Notes: a model not told the origin generated them from the letters alone. DNA of 64,000 nucleotides from Anadara kagoshimensis (GCA_021292105.1 CM037868.1:33181523-33245522); one strand, 5' to 3'; positions 45,446 through 59,200 are shown, counted from the stretch's first letter. Program-made: numbers and translations.

Positions 45446-48400
45446 GTAAGGTTTTACAGATTTTGTTACAGAGAGGGTTGAGTTTAGTAATGGTGTTTAA
45501 CGTTGCAGTCAAGAATATTTCACTTATATCGAGACGTCTCCAGCTATAGGCGAAGAAGACTGTGCGTTGCGCTGATGGCATTATACAGCAGGGTTCTTTA
45601 TCGTGCCAAGACCACTGTGGCATGGGACCTCGTTTATTTTGAGTCACAATTCGAAAAAAACCGTGACTTTCAAGCCCACCGTGGCACGAGACCTTGTTTA
45701 TTTTGAGAAAAATCATGACTTTCATTTCGTAATGCCGAGTGCTTGGCAAAAGACCAGTCACTACACACATTCAAGTTTTTGGTTCACACCCGGTCGTGGC
45801 TCGAACCCTCGACCACCTAAAGCGAGCTCTCTACCAACTGAGCTACCGCAGTGGTTTTGTTACAGAAAGAATAAAATGCAATACCGACGTTGAACGTCTT
45901 AATCAATATTTTTTTCATAATTGTCGAGGCGGTCAGTTCAGGTATGATAGAGGAAACCAGAATTCCTGAAAAAATACTTTCCCTAATATGGATCGAGTTG
46001 AGGTTGCGAGTCTTAATAAATTTTTACATTTTGTAATTGAATGTAGATCGGGTCAATAATGCATCTATAGATTTATATGCTGAGTGTTGTTGTTGTCAAT
46101 CATTTTACGAAATAAATAAATAAATAAAATTGCAGTTGTTATAATCTTTTAGGTAAATGCAAATAAATGATCAGCAAATCAACTTGTAAATAAATAAATA
46201 CATAAATAAATTAATTCTTAATAAATTAATAAAAAAGAACACTTTAATTTGCCTGAATAGGATCCGAAGCTTGTTTGTGAAAAGCCATATATTGTTAGCA
46301 GTCGCTTTAGAGCCTTTGCCATCGAGCCCTCAACCCCACACCTCCCCTCTCCAAGACGCACAATTACAAATAGTAAGTGGAGTTGGAATGCTAATCGGCG
46401 TTGTAACACAGTATCTACATCATGCGTTGAGTTTTGAACTACGGACATGTACAACCCTATTTGACATACATACCCTTGGTGTGTTGAAACTTTGGAATTT
46501 GATGACTGAAGTACTAATACAAACATGGACAAATATTACTGTACCCCTATAGTACAGACCTGTCTAAAGTTTAACACTGAGCTAACGAATTAGTGCCGTT
46601 CGAATCGGCAACTCATCTCAGCTCCTTGTTAGCTACAATGTTTATTTCGACGACAGCAATACGACAGCTGTAATCTATCGCTCGACAGCTTTCCAATCAT
46701 TTATCTGTATATATCCCTCGAAGCTTTTCGATCAGTAGCCACCCATATTTCAGTCATTTAACAACTGAGCTCGGTATTAAACTTTCAACCGGTCTGTTCA
46801 CGTACCGTACAGTGAAGACCTGTCAAAAGTTTAACACTATACTAACGAACTAGTACAGACTCATCAGCTCATCGCAACATATATTTCCAGCTGCTTCTAT
46901 CTTTTGGCAGTTATCAGTGCGGTAGCTCAGATGGTAGAGTGCTCGCTCCGTAAGTAGAAGGTCGTGGGTTCGAACCCCGGCCGGGTCTGACCCAAGATTT
47001 GAAAGTGGGAAGTGACTGTTCTTTCGCCAAGCACTCGGCATTACGAAATGAAAGTCACGGTTCTTTTTGATGGGAACTTAAAATAAACAAGGTCCCGTGT
47101 CATGGTGGGCTTGGCACGCTAAAGAACCCTGCTGTATAATGCCATAAGCGCAACGCACAGGCAAAATTTCTGCACCTTCGACTATAGCTGGCGACGTCTC
47201 GATATAAGTGAAATATTCTTGACTGGGACGTTAAACACCATTACGCAACTCAACTCAACTTTTGGCAGTTTTTCTGTCACTACATATCTGTATCTCGGCC
47301 ACTCGACAGTCAAGCTACAACTCCTTTACCGTTAGCTCAATGTTAAACTTTCGACTGGTCTGTGCACGTATGTGTTACTGTGTCATCAAGTTTAACTACC
47401 TTTGGATTCGTATGTATCCAATGTTAATTATAAAGCGTTCTTTTTTTGTTTACACTGATATAAAAATACGTAATTCAAACCAACCGCAATCGTTGTCTAT
47501 ATTTAGTTTTAGCCGAAGACAGAAAGAGTACACATAAAAATCCACCCTAAAAGAATTCAACCATACATCTGCTAAAGAAAAATGTGACGTCAAGTTATTT
47601 GTTGACAATCTTTTTACTGACAACAGAGTTAACGGCACTTATACTAGTTTTCACAAAATAAAAAATAATAAATAGATAAAAAAGTGATTTATAGGAATAG
47701 CGAAATGGCTTCTACTAGACACCAAAATTCATTTGTGATATGGGATTGGATTTTATTTGCCGGGACTCTTTTAATATCCATAAGCATTGGGATTTATTAC
47801 GCAATTTATTCGCAATGGAGCGGGAAAAACAAGACCTCAGATTTTCTAACCGGCGGAGGAGGACTACGGATAATTCCAGTCGCATTGTCAATCTTGGTTT
47901 CCTTTATGTCCGCGATCCTTATTTTAGGCACTCCGGCGGAAATGTATACGAACGGAACACAGTATTATTTGTTTGTGCTCGGAGCTCCTCTGGGAATATT
48001 CCTTGCAAATTTGTTGTTTGTACCGCTTATGTACCCGTTAAAGATTACCAGTGCGTATGAGGTGAGAAAAGTTAGATTTTTGTATTTTACTTGTCAAACT
48101 TCGGTAGATTCCGTATGACGTAATCAATCGTTCGTGTCGTTGACAGCATTTTAAAAACCGTTTGCTTAATTGATTGAATGGGCTTTTACGTCCCAGTTAA
48201 AATATTTTTCACTGACTCATATCGAAACATCACCAGCTATATATGTAATAGAAGATTTTACAATAACTAAATGCATTTGCATCAGTTTTCAGTCCAGAAA
48301 ATGATTTACAACTTCGCACACGTGTTAACCTGCAATCCCCGATATCATAAAACTCTTGGAAAGAGATGCATTGATAACACCCAAATTCCATTTCCCCTAT

Positions 48401-48747
48401 GCAGTCTGTCTAGCGACCCCTGATTTTCCTTATTTCCCCTGATTTTGAGCTGTTTCTGGGTTTTTTTTTCCTGAATTTGTTAGATAAACTCCTGATACTT
48501 CCTGATTTTGAGCCTTTTCACCACAATATAAAACAATATAAAAAATAAAAATAATTTAGATAAAAAACCATAATAATAATATGTTGGAATGAAAATCGCC
48601 TAAGAACACCTTTTAGCTTGCAAATTATATTTTGACATTCTGATAATGATCTTAATTTAGAATCAAAAACCTCATCATCCTTAAATGCACATAAGCTGAA
48701 GGTCTTACTTAGAGTGGAGGTGGGCGGCCATTGTTGTTGTTGTTGTT

Positions 48748-48788
<41 letters not shown>

Positions 48789-51700
48789 TGGTTTTGATCA
48801 CTTTTTATACAAAAATTCCTGATAATCTCCTGATTTTTAACTAAAAGCCATCCTGATTTATTTTTCAGCGCCAAAAATAGCTTGACAGACTGCCTATGTC
48901 CGAAAATTCATATAGATAACACAGGGAAATTCACCAAAGGCGTTGTTTAAAAACCATCTAGATTCGCTTGACGTCCTGTAAAAATGGGTGCTAATATAAA
49001 ATGAGTGATTGAGTAATGGTGTTTAACGTCCCAGTCATAATAATTTCACTTATATCGAGATGTCGCCAGCTATAGGCGAAGGTGCAAAAATTTTGCCTGT
49101 GCGTTGCGCAGATAGTATTATACAGCTGTTTTTTTTCGTGCCAAGCCTACTGTGACACGGGTCCGTCCTCGTTTATGTTAAGTTTCGATCCGAAAGAATC
49201 ATGACTTTTATCTTGTAATGCCGAGTGTTTGGCGAAAGAACAGTCACTTCCGACTTTCCAGTCTTTGGTCAGACTCCGCCAGGTTTCGTAGTTTCGAACT
49301 TTTTAAGTTCCTATCCTAAAGAATCGTGACTTTCATTTCGTAGTTCCGAGAGCTTAACGAAAAAACAGTCACTACCCACTTTTAAGTCTTGGGTCAGACT
49401 CGTTCAGGGTGCGAACCGACAACCTCCCACTAACAGAGCGAGTACTCTACCAACTGAGCTATCGCGGTAAGACTATCGGAAGAAACCGCTCACACGTTGA
49501 GACCGATTCTCTATCAATGACGTCATATCATGTTACTTTATGGAGTGTTCCGAATAAGTGATATATTATAGGGGAACATGAATTGATCGCATTTAAGGGA
49601 AATATGATGTTTCTATCCTAGCCATGTGACTGCGCTCATCCAATCAATCGTCAGTATTTACGAATGAAGTGTATAACAATATAAAAAAATTAACCAGTAG
49701 TTACAGAACAGTTGTTCTCACACCTGTGACATGAAAATCCCTTGTTTTTACCCATGTGGGATTTCCTTGTCTCACCCTAGGGTTAAGACAGGCTACACGC
49801 TGAATTTCCCGCTTAGTTATACCTGCTCTGGATTTATCAATGAGAGGACTTAATAAGTTGAGAAAAGTTTCGAAGTCAACCAACAATTTTTCAACATCAC
49901 AATTACTTACACACGCTTAATTCATGACATCATAATCATTTTACGTGAGAACGTCAACATAAATCGATTACGTCATTTTCAGTAGGCACGGATGGCGACA
50001 TGAAACTAAACATTTGATGCAAATATTTGTTTAAAAATCGCGTTTTATGTTGCAAATGTATGAGAAAAAGAACCCTACAACAGTAGCAGGGTAAGACAGA
50101 GATATCTCAAACTCGGATGAATATTGCTAATGCTAGTTCTGGACAGGAAAATATTCATCCTCGTTTGAGATATCTCCGTTTTACCCTGTTGCTGGTGTAG
50201 GATTCTTTTTCTCATAAATGACTCTTACGGAGACTAATATCATAAAACACTTAAAAAGTAAATAATGTTTTAGATGTGATTATGAATATTCAGTAAGCAA
50301 AATTATATTTGCTTTCACAAACATATAAAATACGTTCGGCTATAAATTACAGCTCTTGAACGTACTTGAAGCCGACAAGTAAGCTTAAATTTAAAAAAAA
50401 ACCCAAAAATTATGTAATGAAAATTTTGATTTACCTGATAAACTTTAGAAGTGAGTCTAGAAAAGGAGCATGGCTATGTCTGGAAAACATCTATTTGTGA
50501 TATGGGATTGGATCTTATTTTCCGCTTCACTCTTAATATCCATAATTATCGGAATATATTATGCGATTTATTCACATCGGACAGGGAAAAACAAGACTTC
50601 GGATTTTTTAACCGGAAAAGGAGGACTCCGCATTGTTCCAGTTGCATTGTCAATTTTGGTGTCCTTTATGGGTGCAATCCTTATTTTAGGCACTCCTGTA
50701 GAAATATATGCGAACGGAACTCAGTTTTATCTAATAATACTCGGAACTCCCTTGGGCATTTTCCTTACAAACACTTGTTTGTGCCATTGATGTATCATTA
50801 AAGATTACAAGCGTGTACAAGCGTGTATGAGGTGAGATTTGTTTATTTACACTCAGCACTGAAGCATTCGTCAAAGTTCGTCCCTTTCCGTATGACGTCA
50901 TCGAAAATTTTTTTTCAATAGAAATCGTGTTCAAAAGTCGCTTTCGAAGGACCCGTGAATTTCATTTCTAAATGTCGAGTGCTTGGCAAAATAACAGTCA
51001 CTACCTATTTTCAATCTTATTCCGGGCTACGGCCCCGACCGACTCGAATTCCAACCCACGACCTCCAACATACAAAGCGAGCTCTCTGCCGACTGAGCTA
51101 TCGTAGTGGTCTTTAAAAAAGTGGATTTGTAACAACACTTAATTCTATCCGTGAATTTAATTTCTAAATATCAAGTGCTTGAAGACAGAACAGGCGCTAC
51201 CCATTTTCCAGTCTTGGACCGGAACCCGTCCGACTCGGATTCCAACCCACGACCTCCAACACGAGCTCTCTTTGTATTTGTAGCAACACTTAATTCTATC
51301 CATTTTATTTTAGTATTTAGAGAGAAGATTCAACTCAAAAGCCGCAAAATTAACAGGAACCATAATGATGATTATTCAACAGGTATGACGCCATTTTTTA
51401 TTGTTTCCATTTCCGTTTCCGGTCTCTGTGTTTTTTTTGGTTTTTTTTTTAAATCAAAATATTACTGTAATCTATGGGTTCATCAAATCGCTGTTTTTGT
51501 CTATCTTAGTGCCAATTTAGTGCTAAGGGACAAAACTGGGTTTTTGTCAATATCTATTTTTGGTTTGCTTGTTTAGTTATTTATTTTATATTTTATCTTA
51601 TTTCTAATGAGATGGTTTTTTGGCTGGTTGGTTAGCTGAATGTTGTTTTATATCACAAAGTTATTTCAACCTCTTCAATCACCTTAGGGTAAAAGAGTGC

Positions 51701-53026
51701 TCTGAAGCGCTCGCTTACAGATCATTTTCAAACCGCCTAGATGGCCGTAGTAGCGTATGAAACCCACTCAGGGACAGATCGTAAAGTGAAAAAATGTGTC
51801 AGTTCGTTTAGAAAAGGTCGGTGGTTTCTCTCCGGACACACATGATTCCTGCACATTTCATGAGCAGTTGAACTGTTCCGTCTCAATATAAGTACATGAA
51901 CCCTGACCGATGACGCCATTACTCCACCCCGGTTTGCTTATTTCGAAATATAAAACAAGGATGTGTCCGAGATATGGATATCTAGCGACGAAAAAACTAC
52001 CAAGAGTTATATAGCAGGCCCCGGTTTCAAAATTATTCCTTAGCTAAGATTTTCCTTAACTTAAATTTACCAAATTTTGGTAATCTCTTTTTGGAACTAC
52101 TGGTGAATAATTTTGTCAAAACTAAATGCAAATGTTTTAATTTTAAGTTGATCTTAAAGATAACACCTTAAATTCCTGAATATTTTGAACATCAAGAAAA
52201 TTATAAAGGTTTGAAATTTTGCAAGATTTAAGTTAAGGAATATCTTAGCTAAGAAATGATTGTGAAACCGGGGCCTGCTGACGCAAAGCTGCCGATGTAC
52301 GTATAGATAGACGTGCAAAAAAGTATTCGGTCACTTTGTAAAAGCCTTCTTTATTTCAATATAAAGCCATATATTAATAAAAACTTTGAAAAAAAATTCT
52401 TTTGCAATTTTTCTAAAATGTTCACTGATAAATCAAAAATTAGTTACAGTTTTTTTTCCAATAATTTTCAAAATATTGCCCGTCTTATAACATTCAAGAA
52501 AACAAAAAGTGAACAACACGTTAAATACTCACATGAGATGTGAAGCATGATTATATAGTAGATTCCAATCTTTTTAAAAAATCTGTTAAATCTATTAAAA
52601 ACAACAACATTCCCTTTTCTAATTATTTTTAGAACAAAAAACTATTTTTACATTTAACAATGAAAACATCATGGAAATTGACAAAGAAATAAAAGTTTGA
52701 GAACTTTTTAAAAATGCATAGTTTTATATCAAATACAGACTATTTTGCAAAGTGACGGGATACTTTTCGCTCATCTTTGTATCGGGTGGACGAGATGAGC
52801 CGCCGATTCGTTAGCTCAGTGTGAAACTTTTTGACAACTTTTTACAGCCCCAGTTGCACTTATGTTCTTTTTACCCAAATTCTTGATCGCGCTAAATTCA
52901 ATTTTTCACTTTTTGAAATAACGATATATTTGATATTTCACAAGTATGTTTTGTGTTTTGTGTTGTAGGTGATATACATGGGAATAGCATCTTATGCTCC
53001 ATCCACCGCCCTTGAAGCAGGTATGT

Positions 53027-53071
<45 letters not shown>

Positions 53072-53187
53072 ACGGAGTGGGAGTGTGAGATCTTTTGTCC
53101 CACCAACTGTTCTTGTTTTAGGTGATGTATATGGGGATAGCTTCTTATGCTCCATCCACCGCTCTTGCAGCAGGCAAGTACAAAGAA

Positions 53188-53230
<43 letters not shown>

Positions 53231-53338
53231 CACGGAATGGGAGTGGGAAACCTTTTGTCCCACCAACTGTTTTGTTTTAGGTGATGTATATGGGAATAGC
53301 ATCTTATGCTCCATCCACCGCTCTTGAAGCAGGTAAGT

Positions 53339-53392
<54 letters not shown>

Positions 53393-53505
53393 GAGTGGGA
53401 GTGTGAGATCTTTTGTCCCACCAACTGTTCTTGTTTTAGGTGATGTATATGGGGATAGCTTCTTATGCTCCATCCACCGCTCTTGCAGCAGGCAAGTACA
53501 AAGAA

Positions 53506-53571
<66 letters not shown>

Positions 53572-53679
53572 ACGGAATGGGAGTGGGAAACCTTTTGTCC
53601 CACCAACTGTTCTTGTTTTAGGTGATGTATATGGGAATAGCATCTTATGCTCCATCCACCGCTCTTGAAGCAGGTAAGT

Positions 53680-53735
<56 letters not shown>

Positions 53736-53843
53736 ACGGAGTGGGAGTGTGAGATCTTTTGTCCCACCAACTGTTCTTGTTTTAGGTGATGTATATGGGG
53801 ATAGCTTCTTATGCTCCATCCACCGCTCTTGAAGCAGGTATGT

Positions 53844-53901
<58 letters not shown>

Positions 53902-54006
53902 GAGTGGGAGTGTGAGATCTTTTGTCCCACCAACTGTTCTTGTTTTAGGTGATGTATATGGGAATAGCATCTTATGCTCCATCCACCGCTCTTGAAGCAG
54001 GTATGT

Positions 54007-54092
<86 letters not shown>

Positions 54093-54197
54093 GAGTAGGA
54101 GTGTGAGATCTTTTGTCCCACCAACTGTTCTTGTTTTAGGTGATATATATGGGAATAGCAACTTATGCTCCATCCACCGCTCTTGAAGCAGGTATGT

Positions 54198-54256
<59 letters not shown>

Positions 54257-54467
54257 ACGGAATGGGAGTGGGAAACCTTTTGTCCCACCAACTTCTCTTG
54301 TTTTAGGTGATATACATGGGGATAGCATCTTATGCTCCATTCACTGCTCTTGATCTTTTGTTCTCACTTTTATGGCTATAGGTTATAACCTATGTATATA
54401 TTTCGCTTTCACAATGACTGGATTCCCGACATTGGCCACCGTCATAACAATATCACTTTATTGTGTA

Positions 54468-54518
<51 letters not shown>

Positions 54519-54696
54519 CAATTATATACATCTTTTGTTCTCACTTTTAAATGTCAAGAGAAAGAAAGAGAGGTTCCAATTATATCTTATGTCCTCACTA
54601 TAACTTATAACATACTAGTATATGTGAATATATTTTTGTTTAACAGTGACTGGATTCCCAACATTGGCCACTGTCATAACAGTATAACTATATGTT

Positions 54697-54751
<55 letters not shown>

Positions 54752-55127
54752 AAGATTTTGTTCTCACTTTGTTCTGCTATAAGTTATGTGGATTCATGTA
54801 CAGACGAACCTTTCAATAAAGGCTACCTAAGGGAACCAGTAAAAGTGGTCTTTATAGACAGATGGTCCTCATATAAAGGTTCAAATAAAATAAATAAAAA
54901 GCAACTGGGATAAACTTTTAATGGCCTATAAAAACAGATAGTCCTTATATAGAATTGGCCTCTAACACATGTTTGACTGCATTTTCCTTTCGCAGTTACT
55001 GGATTCCCGACATAGGCCACCATCATAACCGCAGAGAGAGAGAGAGAGAGACCTATAACTCAATTTGACTATATTTTATTTTCCTTACACAGTTACTGGT
55101 TTCCCGACATAGGCCACCATGATAGCC

Positions 55128-55176
<49 letters not shown>

Positions 55177-55242
55177 CTTTAACTCAATTTGACTATATTT
55201 TATTTTCCTTTCACAGTTACTGGATTCCCGACATGGGCCACC

Positions 55243-55293
<51 letters not shown>

Positions 55294-56237
55294 TTAACTC
55301 AATTTGACTATACAGTTGACTCTCGTTATCTCGAACTCGACGGGGAAATGCAAAAAGTTCGACTTATCCGGAGTTCGAGATAACCGATGTTAAAAACGGC
55401 AACAAAAGGGAAGTAACTCGTACACGCCTACCGGAAGTCGCTTCCGGTTTTATCTTGTCAAACTGTATATTGCCGTTTTCTCCTATATCGTATGTATTCA
55501 AACATGATATATAAAAACTGCATTATTTATTATTTGTATTTATAATTGAGAATGAAGTATATAAAAAATCGGGATATTATCTGTTACTTGTTATTAGCCG
55601 ACAAATAGTGGAGTCGGCTTTGGGGTCCATACCAGTTTCGCTTTGTGTACTTTAATCACCCCAAGCTTCCGGTTGTATTGAGTAATGTTCACATCACACG
55701 CTTTCGGAAGCCATGTTCAGCTTGGCAGTAATTATAACACCTGATAATCACCTGGATGGTTTAATTGCTTATGCAAGGGATAATAATTAAGGGCTTAAGG
55801 AAATTGGGAGGTCAGTGCAATGTTGTAATTTTAAAATCAACACGAGGCCGACAGTCAAATATTTTATTTGTGTCGGAATGTGTTTTTTCTACCAAAAAAA
55901 TCTGTAGGCGCTGACAAATTTGATTTCTCAAAATTTTTTGTTCGAGTTAACAAATTTAATTTTCCTAAATTTTTGTTCGAGTTAACGAGTGTAATTTTCC
56001 TAGGATTTTCATTCAAGGGGACGAAAATATTGTTCGACATATCCGATAATTCGAGATATCCGAGTTCGAGATAACCGGAGTTATTTTGGTTTAATAAAGA
56101 ACAACTCTGTTCGGACTTTTTAAAAAAGTTCGAGATATCCGGTAGTTCGAGATATCCGAGTTCGAGATAACGAGATTCAACTGTATTTTATTTACCTTTC
56201 ACAGTTACTGGATTCCCGACATGGGCCACCATGATAG

Positions 56238-56282
<45 letters not shown>

Positions 56283-59200
56283 CTTTAACTCAATTTGACT
56301 ATATTTTATTTTCCTTTCACAGTTACTGGATTCCCGACATGGGCCACCATCATAACAGTAGGAGTAGTATCAACGTTTTACACCTTTTTGGTAAGTTTGA
56401 GTATGTTTGTATCAATACAGTACAACTTGTCAAGCATGAAGAGATTTAACACCACACCGAGCTAACGACATGCTTGATTGCCGAATGGCCGAGATATGAA
56501 TAACTAATGGTCGAAAAAACTGTCGAGACATGGACAGGCGGTGATCTGCCGATTTCCATGATTTTCGTCATCTTAATGTCAAACTTTCGACAGTCATACT
56601 AATCCATGTCTAAATCACAATTTAGAAGCAAAGTAAAAACTTTGAAGCCGATAAATTAGGTTAAACACGTAAACTTCCACCAGGGAAGTGAGGCCGGGTG
56701 CTCCAGAAGGGAAATCACCTCCTTATAATTCTGGTAATGTTCCTTTTGTATCCCAACCAAAAAAATAAAACAATTTAAAACATTTAACAGAAATACTCAA
56801 AATAGTTTGATTTTGAGAATTTTATGAATTTTTAGTCAAAAATAGAAAATTTCTGTTTTTGCAAATGAAAGTTTTTTACAAAATACATGTACTGATATTT
56901 CTGTTAAAACTTGCATTTGTATATTACACACAAAATATGTTATTACGCAGCAGTGATTTATGTCGAAAATATGCTGGTAAACCATATATGTATTAATATA
57001 ACATTTTGGATTTCCAATAACAAAATTTTACACAAGAAAATGCGCTCCGGTTAATTTTTCTTTTTGTTATGGAAGTATGAAAGAATTGGACATTTTGTTC
57101 ACTAAATAATTCGTGTATCGAATTATTTTAAGTGTGTAAATTGTCCAATTCTTTCATACTTACATAACGCAATGAGAAATTAAATTAATTTCTTATTATT
57201 CAATGTTAAGAAAAATTTAAATAACAAACCAATAATTTAAGCAACAATTTAGTCGAAGTGGAGTAAAAAAAAAGTTGCAACGCTATAGCGTATGAATTCA
57301 AACGACTTTGTACGTCACCCATAATGACATTAGTCACTGAGAGCTAAATAGAAAAACTTGACCAATCAAAATGCCTTTAACAAATGAGAATTGAATATTA
57401 CAGGGTGGTATGAAAGCTGTGGTATGGACGGACGCGTTTCAGTCACTGATAATGATTGCCGGCTTATTGGCTATCGTAATACAGGGGACAATTGCTGTTG
57501 GTGGATTCGACATGGTTTGGAGTATCAACGATCAGTGGAAAAGAATAGAATTTTTCGAGTGAGGAAATTAAAAAATATATTACGAACCTTCACAGTACAG
57601 ACCTGTCGAAAGTTTAACACTGAGCTTACATTTAGGATTTAAAGATTTTTAACATATTTCAAATTGGAGAATAAGGGGCATTTTAACATAAAATGGTCTG
57701 AAAATTTACACAAATTTATACTAAAATGATGCTGTTATCTCAAAATTCCTAAATTTGTTAATATATAGAATAAAATAAGCTTACTTTATACGTAAATAAT
57801 TTGAAATGTCGCTTCTTGCGAAAATGAACTGACGCGATTTTCTAGTATTTTACCTGTATAATTTTACAGTGCAGACCTGTCAAAAGTTTGACACAGACAT
57901 AACACAAAAAGTCGAGACGCGATGACTGAAATATCGACAGCTAAAGTTCGGAAAACTGTCAAGAGAAAGGAAGTCGCTGACGAAATGCTACCGAGATTTT
58001 ACAGCCGAGGTATCGAGATTACCTGCTGATTCGACAATAATTCCTTAGCTTTGTTTTAAACCTTTTAACTTGGACTTTTCGGTCTGCACTGTATCTAAAA
58101 CTTAAACTTTTTTATGTTTTAAGCTTTAACCCACATCGTTCACGAGCGCATTTTTCTTTTTTTTTGTGTGTGTTTTAAGTTTCAATCCGGAATCCTTCAC
58201 AAACTCAATTTTAAACTTTTTTGTTTTAAGTTTCAATCCGGATCCTTTACAAACTCAATTTTAACTTTTGTTTATGTATTTAAGCTTCAGCCAGGATCTT
58301 TTACAAATTAAATTTTCATTTTTAAGGTTCAATCAGGATCCTTCACAAACTCATGTTTTATCTTAATTTTATTATTTTTTGTTTTTGTTTTAAGCTTCAA
58401 CCCGGATCCTACTCAGAGACACTCTTTCTGGTCACTGGTGGTCGGTGGAATGGTGGGATGGACAGCAACTTACGGGGTAAATCAAGCCAGTGTACAAAGA
58501 TATTGCGCCTTACCAACTCTACAAAAGGCTAAAACGTATGTCTATCTTATTTCCCATTACGGGGAACTTTATACCACGAAGCAATGCTGCTTACAAATAA
58601 ATTGTTGATGCAAAGATATAGCAAGCCTCCCTAGGCTTAACAAGGCCCTCAAAAGGTTTTGTTTAGATAAACAACATTGACCTGTCTGTTTGATCTAAAA
58701 TATTTATTATAGACAAATGCATAAACGTGTAAGGTATAGGTAAACAACATTGACCTCTCCGCTTGAATTTTAATTTGCATATTTATCACGGACCAGTGTA
58801 TTTATGTATAGGACATATCATATACCATTTTTTGAATGTATTTTATGATTAAATTCAAAAAATGGTATATGACAGACACATACATGTTTATCTCGTCTAC
58901 ACAATGAGAACACTAATCAAGTGCCTTGTGTATACATTAATTTTATAATTATTCGTTTATCCTGACCTTACCCATGTATTGTACGAAATTAAAATAAATC
59001 CTTTTTAACTATCCTGACCTTACCCATGTATTGTACGAAATTAAAATAAATCCTTTTTAACTTTTTCAGAGCAGTTCTTCTCAACGTGCTTGGTGTATTT
59101 ATCCTTATAACCGTAACCTGCATTGCTGGTATAGTGGTGTTTGCATATTACGTACAAAAAGGGTGTGATCCTTATACCAACGGTGACGTCAGCAATCCAA

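Larger units (their letters stand above)
48062..50469. other. region between start exon copies 2 and 3
   Basis: Holds a SINE-1 tail fragment near 48178-48242, a poly-T tract near 48749-48790, a SINE-1 at 49010 and a foldback at 50060. The open frame with poly-K/Q on the minus strand is due to the poly-T and TTG runs. Confidence 0.55.
51965..52855. mobile_element. TIR-3 element carrying two nested MITEs
   Basis: Internal family motifs 'gagatatggatatctagcg' and 'gagatgagccgccgattcg' plus the right end 'agtgtgaaactttttgacaa' are visible. TIR-5 (52014-52278) and another foldback (52315-52770) sit inside. The left terminus is not clear. Confidence 0.6.
52969..54352 (+). repeat. exon array: nine copies of a 52-bp exon separated by (GA)n
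   Basis: Copies start at 52969, 53122, 53281, 53440, 53622, 53786, 53949, 54140 and 54307. Each unit of about 150-190 bp is exon, donor, (GA)n tract, 'cggagtgggagtgtgagatc' or the 'cggaatgggagtgggaaacc' variant, 'cccaccaactgttcttg' and 'ttttag'. Copies 2-3 and 4-5 form a repeated dimer (GC donor then gtaagt donor). A second copy joined to the first would be read out of frame. Confidence 0.92.

Noticed and set aside
46917..46995. tRNA gene
   Set aside because: Box A and B are present, but the sequence is the head of a SINE with body, tail and target duplication; no tRNA-like acceptor stem was evident.
47684..47704. Upstream non-ATG start for SLC5 start exon copy 2
   Set aside because: The ATG at 47705 gives exactly the same exon length as copy 1 and a good purine at -3.
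53040..55300. Open frames of Glu-Arg (+) or Ser-Leu (-) repeats
   Set aside because: They are translations of the (GA)n tracts joined to the exon copies in the wrong frame or strand.
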